DNA from: Lewinellaceae bacterium | GTDB lineage: Bacteria > Bacteroidota > Bacteroidia > Chitinophagales > Saprospiraceae | NCBI GenBank assembly: GCA_020636225.1 | Contig: JACJYI010000005.1 | Span: 186,001 to 250,000, forward strand | Direction of reading: 5' to 3' | DNA: 64,000 nt | In this document: piece by piece, positions 25,616 through 35,502 of the stretch | Layout of the letters: every line of letters begins with the position of its first letter | Position numbering within the stretch: the stretch's first letter is position 1 | The notes under the pieces: generated by a model | What the model was told of the DNA's origin: nothing | Seen by the model: only the letters and a program-made list of their open reading frames with translations | Databases searched by the model: none | Translations under genes and position numbers: made by a program

Positions 25616-28357
25616 ATGCGCGACTATTCTCCCGTTTTCAACGCTCATCCTGCCTTCATTGATGAGATGTACCAACGCTTTCTCACCGATCCCGGATCGG
25701 TGGAGGAGGGATGGCAGGTCTTCTTTCGCGGATTTGATTTTGGTCAGGGTTCCCAGAATGGTCATGCCACGGGATCCTCCCCGCAGGCCGATCTGAAGGA
25801 GATCGGTGTGCTGGCCATTATTCACGGGTTTCGTGATCGGGGCCATCTGCTCTCAACTACAAACCCGATCCGTCAGCGTCGCGACCGGAAGCCTCATCTG
25901 GACCTCGCGGATTACCATCTCGAGGAGTCTGACCTGGACAAACCCTTTCACTCCGGGCAGGAGATCGGGATGGGTACCCAGGCAACGCTGCGCCAGATCC
26001 TGGACCGCCTGCACAGGATCTACGCCGGAAACCTGGGATTCGAATACAACCATATCCTGAACCGTGAGCGCCGGCACTGGTTGCGTTCCCGGATTGAAGA
26101 GCGCCCCCTCGACTCCTATGAATTCTCCCTGGAAAAGAAACGCCGGATCCTGGAGAAGCTGAACGGGGCTGTGGGATTCGAGAAATTCCTCCACACCAAG
26201 TATATCGGTCAGAAGCGCTTTTCCCTGGAAGGGGGAGAGACCACCATTGCTGCCCTGGATGCCATCATCGAAAAGGCAGCGGAAGGGAAGGTCGAAGAGG
26301 TCGTCATCGGGATGGCCCATCGGGGAAGGCTCAACGTCCTGGCCAACATCATGGGAAAGACCTACGAGCAGATCTTCTCCGAATTCGAAGGAACGGCCGT
26401 ACCGGATCTCAGTTTCGGCGATGGCGACGTCAAGTACCATCTGGGCTACAGCTCGCAGGTGCCCTATGCCAACAACAAGATCATGCATCTCAAGCTGGCC
26501 CCCAATCCGTCTCACCTGGAAGCGGTCAATCCCGTGGTCATGGGATTTGCCCGGGCGAAGGCGGATATTCTGTATAACAGTGCCTATGATGCCATCCTGC
26601 CCATCCTGATCCATGGCGATGCAGCGGTGGCCGGTCAGGGCATTGTCTTCGAAACGGCCCAGATGAGCCAGCTCAAGGGCTACCAGGTCGGCGGAACCAT
26701 CCACTTCGTGATCAATAACCAGATCGGCTTTACCACCGATTTCGATGATGCCCGGACGTCTACATATTCCACCGCGGCGGCCAATATGATCCAGGCGCCG
26801 GTCATCCATGTCAATGGAGATGACCCCGAAGCAGTGGTCTGGGCGGTTGAGTTGGCCACGGAATACCGGCAGGCCTTCCATTCTGATGTGTTCATCGATA
26901 TGGTATGCTATCGCCGGCATGGCCACAACGAAGGTGATGATCCGCAGTTCACCCAGCCGGAAATGTACCGGATCATCAAGGATCATCCCAACCCCAGGGA
27001 GATCTACGTCCAGCAGCTGCATGACAATGGCAGCCTGGACGCCAAGCTGGCGGACGAGATGGAGCAGGCCTACTGGGATTTTCTCCAGAGCAGGCTCGAT
27101 GAGGTCAAGGAAAAACCCCTGCCCTATATCTACCAGGAACCCGAGGAAGCCTGGCGGGCACTGAAGAAGAAGACCACTGTCGAGGATTATCTGGTCTCGC
27201 CTGAGACCGGGGTAGAGCTCAGCCAGATCCGGAAGATCCTGGAACATCTCCATACCATTCCCGACGGATTCAAGCCATTGAGCAAGGTAAGCCGCCTGAT
27301 CAAGAATATGGACAAGGCCATCAGCGTGAACCAACTCGACTGGTCGCTCTGCGAACTGTCCGCCTACGGGTCCCTGCTCCTGGAAGGCTTCAATGTGCGC
27401 CTGTCCGGGCAGGATGCCAAGCGCGGCACCTTCTCCCATCGGCATGCCGTCCTCTATGACGATCAGAATTACCAGGAATACAATCGATTGGCGAAACTGG
27501 GCGTAGCCCAGGGCCGATTCTTCATCTTCAATTCCCTGCTGTCGGAGTTTGGCGTTTTGGGCTTCGAATACGGCTATGCCCAGGCGACCCCCCATTCCCT
27601 GGTCATCTGGGAGGCCCAGTTCGGTGATTTCTCCAATGGCGCCCAGACCATCATCGATCAGTTCATCTATGCGGGCGAGTCCAAGTGGCAACGGATGAAC
27701 GGCCTGGTCATGCTGCTACCCCACGGCTACGAGGGGCAAGGCCCCGAGCATTCCAGTGCCCGTCTTGAACGCTTCCTCCAGGGTTGCGCGGAATACAATG
27801 TCACCGTGGCCAACATCACCAGTCCGGCCAACTTCTTTCATGCCATGCGCCGTCAGCTGCACAGGCCGTTCCGCAAGCCCATGGTGATCATGTCACCCAA
27901 GTCATTGCTGCGTCACCCCTTGTGTACCTCACCGGTGGAGGACATGGGTCCGGGTACTCGATTCCAGGAAACATTTGACGATCCTGAATTTGCCGCAAAG
28001 AAAACAGCCAAGGTGCGTCGAGTGATCTTCTGCTCCGGGAAGGTGTACTATGATCTGCTGCAGGAAAAGATCGACCAGCAGCACAAGGATGTGGCGATTT
28101 GCCGGATCGAACAGCTGTATCCCTATCCGGCCGAGCAGATCCAGTCGCTGGTCAGCAAATACAAGGGAGCAGAAGTGGTCTGGGTGCAGGAGGAGCCATT
28201 GAACATGGGAGCTTGGGGCTACCTGCTCCTGCAGACCGACTGCACCATGTTCCGGCCCATCGGCCGAAAGGCGGCAGCGTCACCGGCTACGGGACATTAC
28301 AAGATCCATGACCGCCAGCAACGGGAACTGGTCGAACAGGCCTTTGCCAGATCATGA
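25616..28357 (+). CDS. sucA: 2-oxoglutarate dehydrogenase E1 component
   Basis: Thiamine-diphosphate-dependent decarboxylase of the TCA cycle (913 residues, normal length). It decarboxylates 2-oxoglutarate and passes succinyl to the E2 lipoyl protein. The N-terminal E2-binding segment has FNAHPAFIDEMYQRF. HGFRDRGHL is conserved in OGDH. AHRGRLNVLANIMGK, HGDAAVAGQGIVFET and RRHGHNEGDDPQFTQP cover the ThDP and active-site regions. GYEGQGPEHSSARLERFLQ lies in the transketolase-like domain. No sucB follows, so E2 must be encoded elsewhere. Potassium uptake genes come 59 nt downstream. Confidence 0.97.
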   Translation: MRDYSPVFNAHPAFIDEMYQRFLTDPGSVEEGWQVFFRGFDFGQGSQNGHATGSSPQADLKEIGVLAIIHGFRDRGHLLSTTNPIRQRRDRKPHLDLADYHLEESDLDKPFHSGQEIGMGTQATLRQILDRLHRIYAGNLGFEYNHILNRERRHWLRSRIEERPLDSYEFSLEKKRRILEKLNGAVGFEKFLHTKYIGQKRFSLEGGETTIAALDAIIEKAAEGKVEEVVIGMAHRGRLNVLANIMGKTYEQIFSEFEGTAVPDLSFGDGDVKYHLGYSSQVPYANNKIMHLKLAPNPSHLEAVNPVVMGFARAKADILYNSAYDAILPILIHGDAAVAGQGIVFETAQMSQLKGYQVGGTIHFVINNQIGFTTDFDDARTSTYSTAAANMIQAPVIHVNGDDPEAVVWAVELATEYRQAFHSDVFIDMVCYRRHGHNEGDDPQFTQPEMYRIIKDHPNPREIYVQQLHDNGSLDAKLADEMEQAYWDFLQSRLDEVKEKPLPYIYQEPEEAWRALKKKTTVEDYLVSPETGVELSQIRKILEHLHTIPDGFKPLSKVSRLIKNMDKAISVNQLDWSLCELSAYGSLLLEGFNVRLSGQDAKRGTFSHRHAVLYDDQNYQEYNRLAKLGVAQGRFFIFNSLLSEFGVLGFEYGYAQATPHSLVIWEAQFGDFSNGAQTIIDQFIYAGESKWQRMNGLVMLLPHGYEGQGPEHSSARLERFLQGCAEYNVTVANITSPANFFHAMRRQLHRPFRKPMVIMSPKSLLRHPLCTSPVEDMGPGTRFQETFDDPEFAAKKTAKVRRVIFCSGKVYYDLLQEKIDQQHKDVAICRIEQLYPYPAEQIQSLVSKYKGAEVVWVQEEPLNMGAWGYLLLQTDCTMFRPIGRKAAASPATGHYKIHDRQQRELVEQAFARS

Positions 28358-28416
28358 CGACACACACCCGGACCGCAAGCAAACGGTCATGTGCCCTGAC
28401 CAGCGGAAGCTGAACC

Positions 28417-30195
28417 ATGCCCACCAAGCGCCAGCATCGAGACCAGTACTGGGTGAGCAGATCGGATTCGTTCCTGCTCTGGGGAAGTCTGATCGCTTTG
28501 TCGGTATTGATCTACGATATGGGTTTTTTCCTGGCCATCCTGGCCGACCATGTTGCTGACAATGTTGTCGCGGCACTCCTGTATCTCCTGGCTATCGTCG
28601 CCGTGATTCGGACACGACTGAGCGTTCGGTGCCAGTTGACCGACAAAGCCCATTTCTGGCGAGAGTGGCTGATCCCGGTTACCCTCTTTGTGGCCGCCGT
28701 CCTGCGCACCGGCCATGGCAATCATCTGCTGGGTATCGGGTACTCCCTGGGAGAAGTCCTGATCCTGGCTTCTGTGATCCTGGTCTTCTTTGTCGAACTC
28801 TCCAGAAAGAGTTTTACCGTGTTTCGCCGGCAGCTCAATCCGGCCCTGGTCTTCATGCTCAGCTTTGCGATCATGATCCTGCTCGGCGCCTCACTCCTCC
28901 TGTTGCCAGCGGCCACCACGGCGGGGATCTCCCCCATTGACGCCTTGTTCACGTCCACCAGTGCCGTGTGTGTCACCGGTTTGAGCGTGTTGGATACCCA
29001 GTTCGGGTTTACCCGGTTTGGACAGACGGTGATCCTTCTCCTCATCCAGATCGGGGGTCTGGGGATCATGACCTTTACCTCCGTGTTTGCCTATTTCTTC
29101 ACCGGAAAGTTTACCTATGACAGCCAGATCTTCCTGTCCAGCATCAACCAGGAAGAGCGATTCAGCCAGATTTTTCATACCCTCTATCGCGTAGTATTGA
29201 TCACGGTCTTCCTGGAGGTAGCCGGGTTTGTCGCCATATGGCTTACCCTCCCCTCCGAGCTCTTTGCCAATTGGGGAGACCGGAGCTACACGGCCTTGTT
29301 TCATACGGTTTCCGCCTTCTGTAATGCCGGATTTTCCACGTTTTCTTCCGGGTTGTTTGACCCCGCCCTGCGCTTCAATTATCCCCTTCACCTGTCGATC
29401 GCACTTCTGATCATCATGGGGGGGATCGGGTTTACCATCCTCTACAATGGCTATGAATATCTGCGGTACCGTTTCTGGTTGCTGCCGCGCAGTACGTCCG
29501 GGCGGTCCAGTCACCGACCCTGGGTATTGAACTTCAATTCGCGCCTGGTCCTGTTGACTACATCCATCCTGTTGATGGTCGGTACATTGGCCTTTCTGAT
29601 GTCGGAATGGAATGGCGTGCTGGCCGGTCATCAAGGGCTCGGAAAGGTGGTGGAAGCCTTCTTCCTGTCGGTGACACCTAGGACGGCAGGATTCAATACG
29701 ATCGACATGGGGGCCCTCACCCCGGGTACCCTCATCCTGATCATCCTGTTGATGTGGATCGGCGCCTCGCCCGGTTCGACAGGCGGAGGGATCAAGACAT
29801 CGACCTTTGCCCTGGCCACATTGAATATCTGGGGAACCATCCGAGGGAAGAACCGGATCGAGATCTTTCGACGGGAAATCTCCAACAGTTCGCTGCGTCT
29901 GTCCTATACGGTGATCAGCCTGTCCCTGATCGTGATCGGCTTCTCGATCTTTCTCCTGATGCTGGCCAATCCGGAGATCGGCCTGTTGCCGTTGGGGTTT
30001 GAAGTGTTCTCCGCGTTCAGCACAGTGGGCCTGAGCCTGGGGATCACCTCACTGCTCAGCCCGGTGGGCAAGCTGATCCTCATCGGATGCATGTTTATCG
30101 GTCGGGTAGGGGCATTCACCCTGCTGATCAGCCTGTTCAAACAAGTGCCTTACGCGCCATATCGGTATCCGAAGGAAACTGTCTCTGTATCATGA
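28417..30195 (+). CDS. trkH: TrkH-family potassium uptake membrane subunit
   Basis: Potassium-translocating subunit of 592 residues. An unusually long N-terminal part (about 130 residues with several helices) precedes the canonical TrkH/KtrB core. The core has four pore-loop repeats, seen as SAVCVTGLS, SAFCNAGFST, TPRTAGFNT and FSTVGLSLG. Each carries the Gly that lines the selectivity filter. The TrkA-type regulatory subunit follows after 16 nt, so the two make a complete Trk/Ktr system. The N-terminal extra helices may be a regulatory or stabilising module. Confidence 0.92.
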   Translation: MPTKRQHRDQYWVSRSDSFLLWGSLIALSVLIYDMGFFLAILADHVADNVVAALLYLLAIVAVIRTRLSVRCQLTDKAHFWREWLIPVTLFVAAVLRTGHGNHLLGIGYSLGEVLILASVILVFFVELSRKSFTVFRRQLNPALVFMLSFAIMILLGASLLLLPAATTAGISPIDALFTSTSAVCVTGLSVLDTQFGFTRFGQTVILLLIQIGGLGIMTFTSVFAYFFTGKFTYDSQIFLSSINQEERFSQIFHTLYRVVLITVFLEVAGFVAIWLTLPSELFANWGDRSYTALFHTVSAFCNAGFSTFSSGLFDPALRFNYPLHLSIALLIIMGGIGFTILYNGYEYLRYRFWLLPRSTSGRSSHRPWVLNFNSRLVLLTTSILLMVGTLAFLMSEWNGVLAGHQGLGKVVEAFFLSVTPRTAGFNTIDMGALTPGTLILIILLMWIGASPGSTGGGIKTSTFALATLNIWGTIRGKNRIEIFRREISNSSLRLSYTVISLSLIVIGFSIFLLMLANPEIGLLPLGFEVFSAFSTVGLSLGITSLLSPVGKLILIGCMFIGRVGAFTLLISLFKQVPYAPYRYPKETVSVS

Positions 30196-30211
30196 TCAAA
30201 CCAATTCTGCC

Positions 30212-30895
30212 ATGAAATTCCTGATTTTCGGCCTGGGTAATTTTGGAGGTGCCCTGGCCATCAAGCTCACCGCCCTTGGTCATGAAGTCATTGGCGTCGA
30301 CAGGCGTGAAGACAAGGTCCTGGCGATCAAGGATCTGATCACCTATGCGATCAACATGGATTCGACCCGGATGGATGCCATGCAAACTTTGCCCCTGAAG
30401 GATACCGATGCGGCCATTGTCTGCATCGGCGAAGATGAAGGCAGTGCCATGCTGACGACCGCCTTGCTGAAGCAGTTCAAGATCAGGCGCATCATCAGCC
30501 GGGCGATCTCCCCCTTGCACCAGACCATTCTCGAGGCGATGGGAGTAGATGAACTGGTCCATCCGGAGGAAGATTCCGCGGACCGACTCGCCCGACGTCT
30601 GGATATCAAGGGGCTGGTGGAGTCCTTTAATGTCGGCGAAGACTACAAGATCGCCGAGATCAACGTGCCCCCCAAGTATATCGGAAAAACCGTGGCGGAA
30701 GCCGGATTCCCCAAAACTCATCCGGTCACCATCATTACCATCATCCGGACCGAAAAGGAATTGAATACTATCGGTGCCGAGCGGAGTGTGCACCATATCG
30801 TCGGGGTCATCCAACCGGAGACTCTCCTGAAAGAAGGTGATCTGCTGGTCCTGTTCGGCAGGATCCAGGATATCGAAAATCTCAGCGAAGCCTGA
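30212..30895 (+). CDS. trkA: TrkA/KtrA-family potassium uptake regulatory subunit
   Basis: Cytoplasmic gating ring subunit of 227 residues. The RCK_N Rossmann domain starts FLIFGLGNFGGALA (GxGxxG) with the acidic residue of VIGVDRRED, so it binds NAD or ATP/ADP. The RCK_C domain (about 140-220) ends in LVLFGRIQDI. A single RCK unit makes it KtrA-like. It is the partner of the TrkH gene 16 nt upstream. Confidence 0.93.
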   Translation: MKFLIFGLGNFGGALAIKLTALGHEVIGVDRREDKVLAIKDLITYAINMDSTRMDAMQTLPLKDTDAAIVCIGEDEGSAMLTTALLKQFKIRRIISRAISPLHQTILEAMGVDELVHPEEDSADRLARRLDIKGLVESFNVGEDYKIAEINVPPKYIGKTVAEAGFPKTHPVTIITIIRTEKELNTIGAERSVHHIVGVIQPETLLKEGDLLVLFGRIQDIENLSEA

Positions 30896-30907
30896 TTCAG
30901 AAGGGAA

Positions 30908-31480
30908 CTATCCCTGTAAGCGGGTCAGGATCTCCGGGCTCAGCGGCTTGACCTTGCTCGGGTAGACGGCGATCAGCTTGCCTTCGGGATTGACCAGGAA
31001 CTTGTGGAAGTTCCACTTGACCTCGTGCTCCGATCGACCATCGACCTCCTGTGAGGTCAGCCACTGGTAGATGGGGTGCTGGTGCTTGCCTTTGACATCG
31101 ATCTTGGCGGTTAACGGGAAGGTGACCCCATAGTTCTTCTCACAGAACCCCTTGATCTCGGTGTTGTCCCCGGGTTCCTGACCCAGGAATTGATTGCAGG
31201 GAAATCCAATGATCACCAGGTTGTCCTGGTAGCGTTCATACAACGCCTGCAGGTCCTTGTACTGGGGAGTATAGCCGCATTTGGAGGCGACATTCACACA
31301 GAGCACATATTTGCCTTTGTAATCCGCCATCCGGATCGTTCCGCCATCAATGTCCTCTACCGTAAGGTTGTAGAAGGAAGCGTTGGCCTGGGGAGTATCG
31401 ACCACCACAGGATGATTCAGGGTGTAACCCGTCGAGAATAACCAGGCCAGCATGGGCAGCAGCGAGACGACAAATTTCAT
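30908..31480 (-). CDS. Exported glutathione-peroxidase-family thiol peroxidase
   Basis: A 190-residue peroxidase with an N-terminal signal or anchor (MKFVVSLLPMLAWLFSTGY). The catalytic tetrad is visible: Cys in NVASKCGYTPQY, Gln and Cys in GFPCNQFLGQ, and Trp/Asn in VKWNFHKFLV. It carries Cys in place of selenocysteine and, like most bacterial members, probably uses thioredoxin or another thiol rather than glutathione. The leader implies periplasmic action. It converges on trkA with a 12-nt gap. Confidence 0.92.
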   Translation of the reverse strand: MKFVVSLLPMLAWLFSTGYTLNHPVVVDTPQANASFYNLTVEDIDGGTIRMADYKGKYVLCVNVASKCGYTPQYKDLQALYERYQDNLVIIGFPCNQFLGQEPGDNTEIKGFCEKNYGVTFPLTAKIDVKGKHQHPIYQWLTSQEVDGRSEHEVKWNFHKFLVNPEGKLIAVYPSKVKPLSPEILTRLQG

Positions 31481-31530
31481 GAGTGATTGTATTTGGGCCT
31501 AGTAACAGGAGCCCATGCCATCTGGTTCAT

Positions 31531-31962
31531 TCAATCCTTAAAGACCTGGATGGTCCGGCGGGCATCCACCAGGTCGGTGAACTTGCCCATGAATCTTGTC
31601 GCCTGCACGATATGGTTGTCGATCCAGTGGTAATTGCCTCCTCTCGGCTTGTTGAGCAACAGGTGATGGTATTTGAACCCGTGGCGCTTCAGCCAGGTTT
31701 CGGTGACCTCCCGATGGGCATCGGTCCTGGAGGTGAAGAAGGTGATGATATGACCATCCTCATACCATTTGTTGATGATCTCCAGGGCATCCGGATACAA
31801 TCGGGCCGTGGCCATCCGTTCAGGCTCTTCATTCGGAATATCATCGCAGATCGTCCCATCGATGTCGATCAGAAAATTCTTCACATGATCCGGCAGCCCG
31901 GGGCTGATCATCCGGCCTTCCTGGTCCTTGAGCGGCGCTAACGGCCCTTTTTCTTTATTCAC
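31531..31962 (-). CDS. HAD-superfamily phosphatase-like protein
   Basis: A 143-residue protein with the HAD motif I IDIDGTICDD near residue 32, motif II Thr/Ser in FFTSRTDAHRE and Lys in NKPRGGNYHWIDN. The compact size with no cap domain fits short HAD proteins that Bacteroidota annotations sometimes label phosphoheptose isomerase or polynucleotide-kinase phosphatase-like; I would not adopt those names. The substrate is unknown. The start may be internal at 31911, since the first 17 residues are not conserved-looking. Confidence 0.78.
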   Translation of the reverse strand: MNKEKGPLAPLKDQEGRMISPGLPDHVKNFLIDIDGTICDDIPNEEPERMATARLYPDALEIINKWYEDGHIITFFTSRTDAHREVTETWLKRHGFKYHHLLLNKPRGGNYHWIDNHIVQATRFMGKFTDLVDARRTIQVFKD

Positions 31963-32045
31963 GCGACATCCTTTGGGTTAAACTTCAGCAAAATCATTGA
32001 TTGGTCCGGATCGGTCATCCTGTCGATGATCATCCCGGGCATGGG

Positions 32046-32234
32046 TCACCGTGTTCGTCGACGAGGCTTGTTCCTGACCGCCCAGTACATCAGACCCAAC
32101 CCGGCCACGGCCTGCAGGATCACCATGATGTTGCGTGCGGTGCAATGGGAGGCTTGCTCGCCACTCAGGAACCAGTAACCGGCATGTCCGGCCATCAATG
32201 CCCCGACGATCAGGTAGAGGGTAGTGTTTGACAT
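32046..32234 (-). CDS. Small two-helix membrane protein
   Basis: A 62-residue frame with two hydrophobic helices (LYLIVGALMAGHAGYWFL and IMVILQAVAGLGLMYWAV) and a basic C-terminus RNKPRRRTR. Its inside-positive topology looks genuine. No family is recognised. It stands alone between the HAD gene and the ClC gene. Confidence 0.5.
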   Translation of the reverse strand: MSNTTLYLIVGALMAGHAGYWFLSGEQASHCTARNIMVILQAVAGLGLMYWAVRNKPRRRTR

Positions 32235-32338
32235 CAGGCGTGGGTTGACCTTGTTGACATGTCCTAAAATTAGGAAAAATCTTATTGGTACGCCGGCAAC
32301 AGGCAGGTGCCGATGCCTGCATCAGGTCAAAGGGAAGA

Positions 32339-33769
32339 CTATGCATCCTCATCTGCCTTGGTCGACGAGCCTTCGGGAGGCTGAATGTCCACCCCGAGGG
32401 CTTGCAGGATCCCTTCCTTTCCCTGCTCATAGAACGAAGATTTGTCTACCAGCAGTGCGGCGGAACTGGCGGCGATGCCGGCCAGCAGGAAGTAGAAGAT
32501 GGCCGAGTGCCTGTCTGTCATCTCCAGCACCAGGATGGCCGCGGTGAAAGGGGACCGGGTGACGCCGGTCAGGAATCCGATCATGCAACTGAGGATCAGC
32601 AGGTTTCTGGACAGATCGTCCAGGACCAGGATCTGCAAGAGGACTTCGCCCAGTACCGCTCCGGTGCTGAGGGATGTGGCGAATACACCGCCTGCTGAGC
32701 CTACGCTGTAGCTCAGGATCATGCCGGCCATGCGCACAGGCAGGATATCCCATTTCATTTGGACCTCAGGCTCGAACAGCAGTCGGTTGACCAATGGCTT
32801 GCCGGTTCCCGCTGCATCCGCTCCGAAAGCATAGAGGATACCGGCAAAGGCCAGTCCGAGGGCCAGGGCGCCCCAGTATTTCCCCCGAGATGTCCATCGG
32901 AGGCGTTTCCAACCGCCGATCCGCTGGATGACCATGGCAACCCAGGCACCCAGAATGCCGGCGACCCCGCTGAACAGGATCACCCAGGGCATATGATTCA
33001 ACCCGGGATTCCCGATCTTGGGAAAGCCGAGATACAGATAGGGACCCAGCAGCGTCTGGGCAGCCATACCGGCGATGATGACCGCCGCCAGTACGGATGT
33101 CCGGAAATGGGTGATATGGGTGCGGGTCAGTTCCTCCACGGCAAAGACTATTCCCCCCAGGGGAGTGTTGAACGCGGCCGCCAGTCCGGCAGCGCCTCCG
33201 GTGATCAGCATGACCCGCTGCGACACGCGTGGCCAGAAGTCAGGCAACTTGCTGTACACCCATTGGAAGATGGAACCCGAGATCTGCAGGGTCGGACCTT
33301 CCCGCCCGATCACCCCCCCGCCGAGCAGCATCATCAGGCTGGACAGGATCTTGATGAACGCGATCCGCAGGCTGAGCAGTTTATGGATGAGTCCTTTTTG
33401 CGCGGGTGGGATCTCCACCGCAGCCATCAGGTGGGGAATACCCGATCCACGGGCAGCCGGGGCAAACCGTTCCACCAGCCAGAGGGAGACCACAAAGGCC
33501 AATGGTGTCAGGCCGAAGACCCACAAGGGATGCTCCCGGATGATCTGCTGACCAATGTCCTCACAACTGTGGAACAGTCGTTCGTAGCCCACCGCGACCA
33601 GCCCCGTCAGGAGGGCGGCGATCCAGAACGGGATGGCCCGCAAGGGCAATAGACGGATGAAATACCGGAGACGTCGTTGGTCCAGCCACCGCGCGAGACC
33701 CAGAGCATTGACCCAGCGGGTCAGCACCTCTAGAACAGGCTCGATGAAACGATTGCCGGGTAAGGACAT
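32339..33769 (-). CDS. ClC-family chloride channel/antiporter
   Basis: Anion channel or Cl-/H+ exchanger of 476 residues with the family pore motifs GSGIPH, GREGPTLQ (gating Glu of GxEGP) and GGVFATSLSTGA. A Glu-containing FAVEELTRT segment follows helix G/H, matching the position of the internal proton Glu of exchangers, so it may be an antiporter. No CBS domains follow; the short tail ends near residue 476. Orientation is divergent from the lipoprotein gene at 33912. Confidence 0.9.
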   Translation of the reverse strand: MSLPGNRFIEPVLEVLTRWVNALGLARWLDQRRLRYFIRLLPLRAIPFWIAALLTGLVAVGYERLFHSCEDIGQQIIREHPLWVFGLTPLAFVVSLWLVERFAPAARGSGIPHLMAAVEIPPAQKGLIHKLLSLRIAFIKILSSLMMLLGGGVIGREGPTLQISGSIFQWVYSKLPDFWPRVSQRVMLITGGAAGLAAAFNTPLGGIVFAVEELTRTHITHFRTSVLAAVIIAGMAAQTLLGPYLYLGFPKIGNPGLNHMPWVILFSGVAGILGAWVAMVIQRIGGWKRLRWTSRGKYWGALALGLAFAGILYAFGADAAGTGKPLVNRLLFEPEVQMKWDILPVRMAGMILSYSVGSAGGVFATSLSTGAVLGEVLLQILVLDDLSRNLLILSCMIGFLTGVTRSPFTAAILVLEMTDRHSAIFYFLLAGIAASSAALLVDKSSFYEQGKEGILQALGVDIQPPEGSSTKADEDA

Positions 33770-33911
33770 GATCCTGTAAAGGTAGGGTACATTGCTCCAG
33801 GATAAAAGTTGGCTTTTTTCAGGGGAGAAGGAAACCTATCCCCTGATCGGACGTATCATAGCCTTACCTGACCCCGATGGAGATCCATTGGACAGGACGA
33901 ATACCCAAACA

Positions 33912-34610
33912 ATGAATATGATGCCTGCCTCCCGTCCGATTGCCTCGCTGCTGTCCCTCCTGGCCCTCTTGCTTGTGATGCCCTCCTGTCAACAGGAGCC
34001 AGCGGAGTCGAATATGGAGGATACCGTCACCGAAGCACCACCCAAGTTGGTGAAGACAGGTCCGGAGACCTCCTTCCAGGTCCTCAATGCCGACGGACAG
34101 AATATTCCGAATGTCAAGATCTATGAGACGGTCAGTGCGGCCAGTGGCTCGGTCTACCAGTTCTCACGAGGCGAAGGCAACTTCAATTTCGAAGCAGGAC
34201 CGAAATACAAGTTGCGCTCGGAAGGATACCATGATCTGGAATTCACCATCGATGGCATGGATCATCTCACCAGGGTGGTCTTCTACCTCTGGCGGTCAGA
34301 AGCCTCCCATGAGGGTCTGTCTGTCTCGGGTCAGGTCAGGGCCAGCAATTTCAGGATGTTCCAAGGGGTACAAGTGGCATGTGGCGGAGAGCAGATCATC
34401 TCAGGCGATGACGGAGCCTTCTTTTTTCAACCGGTGCTGGATGAGGAGGGTTCGAAGCCCCTTCCCCTGGCCTATACATGGCCGATCACCGCGAGTGAAC
34501 AGGGAGAACTCCGGCTGGAGCTGCTGAATCGCCCGGATTTTCCAGTCCGCTTGGATGTCTACCTGGACACGGAGACCGTGTTGGCACCCAAGCAGAAAGC
34601 AACGAATTAA
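33912..34610 (+). CDS. Lipoprotein of unknown function, beta-sandwich type
   Basis: A 232-residue lipoprotein. The signal ends LLLVMPSC, followed by QQEPAES, so the Cys is the anchor. Two sections resemble carboxypeptidase-regulatory or Ig-like beta domains (FQVLNADGQNIPNVKIYE near residue 60 and LSVSGQVRASNFRMFQGVQV near residue 140). I know no function. The start at 33912 gives a complete signal; upstream in-frame sequence is not protein-like. A terminator follows. Confidence 0.72.
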   Translation: MNMMPASRPIASLLSLLALLLVMPSCQQEPAESNMEDTVTEAPPKLVKTGPETSFQVLNADGQNIPNVKIYETVSAASGSVYQFSRGEGNFNFEAGPKYKLRSEGYHDLEFTIDGMDHLTRVVFYLWRSEASHEGLSVSGQVRASNFRMFQGVQVACGGEQIISGDDGAFFFQPVLDEEGSKPLPLAYTWPITASEQGELRLELLNRPDFPVRLDVYLDTETVLAPKQKATN

Positions 34611-34640
34611 TGTTTCTGGGATCAATAGTATTTGAAGTGA

Positions 34641-34670
34641 AAAGGCCACCCCGCATCGGGGTGGCTTTTT
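34641..34670 (+). terminator. Terminator after the lipoprotein gene
   Basis: The hairpin GCCACCCC - GCATC - GGGGTGGC is followed by TTTTT, 31 bp after the stop at 34610. Confidence 0.8.
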
Positions 34671-34743
34671 GCATTTCCTGGATCCCGTGTCCTGGAATGA
34701 TCCGTGTCGACCTCAAGGGCTGCCGGGGTCAGGAGAACGCGCC

Positions 34744-35502
34744 CTATCGGGCATTGGCCATCACGAACAGCATTTCGCGGGCGATCTGCGCATTCCGTTC
34801 GTCATAGGTTTCATCTTCCCAATCCGAATGATCGGACAACCGGGGATCGATGTAGGGGATGGCAACCCTGAACTCCGCTCCCGGAACGACGGGGCAACGC
34901 TCATCCGCATCCGAGCAAACCATGATGGCAGCAAAATTGGAAGTCGGGTTGGACGGATCGTCATATTTCTTGCTGAAACAGACCAACGGAGGCCGCTTCT
35001 CGCTGTAGTGTACCTTGTAATCGGAATTGTTCCCCAGGATGGTTTCAGCCACGAAGCCGGACCGCATCAGTGACCGGGCGATCCGCTTGTTGAACGCCGT
35101 GGTAATGGTTCCTCCGGAGAAGGTCGTCACATCCTCGATATCATAATACGCCGCTGCCGTAGCCGCCCAGATCTGGCCTAACTGGCTGCGACGGCTGTTT
35201 CCGGTACAGATGAAGGTAAGTCGCACAGGCTGGTGATGCTGTCGTTTCTCCCGAATGTAGTCACTGAGTTGCAGCAGGGCCTCCTTTCGTTCCTCCTCGA
35301 TCATGTCGAATTCCATCAGGCGTTCATCCAGGTAGTTGGTCACCTGCTGGCGGGTGATGTGGGCTCGTTTCTCCGGGATCCCCCTGGGGTACATGACCTC
35401 CTTGCCCGGCTGCCGACCGGGTCGCATCTGCTGGGCACGGATGTCAGCCGGCTTCAGCAGGGTAAATGACAGCATCAATAGCACAATGATCCTCATATTC
35501 AC
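34744..35502 (-). CDS. Exported low-molecular-weight protein-tyrosine-phosphatase/arsenate-reductase-like protein
   Basis: A 252-residue protein with a signal peptide (IIVLLMLSFTLLKPADIRAQ), an N-terminal helical stretch of about 65 residues and an LMW-PTP-like domain. The phosphate loop CTGNSRRS (CX5R-S) is complete. The later DPRLSDHSDWED contains the Asp-Pro typical of the general acid loop. A motif MVCSDADERCPVVPGAE has two more Cys, as in thioredoxin-type arsenate reductases, so either phosphatase or arsenate reductase activity is possible. Export of this fold is unusual, since it normally works in the cytoplasm. Confidence 0.8.
   Translation of the reverse strand: MNMRIIVLLMLSFTLLKPADIRAQQMRPGRQPGKEVMYPRGIPEKRAHITRQQVTNYLDERLMEFDMIEEERKEALLQLSDYIREKRQHHQPVRLTFICTGNSRRSQLGQIWAATAAAYYDIEDVTTFSGGTITTAFNKRIARSLMRSGFVAETILGNNSDYKVHYSEKRPPLVCFSKKYDDPSNPTSNFAAIMVCSDADERCPVVPGAEFRVAIPYIDPRLSDHSDWEDETYDERNAQIAREMLFVMANAR

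Noticed and set aside
25853..27691. A 612-residue minus-strand frame
   Set aside because: It is antisense to sucA, whose coding evidence is overwhelming; codon bias of the GC-rich gene leaves the opposite frame open.
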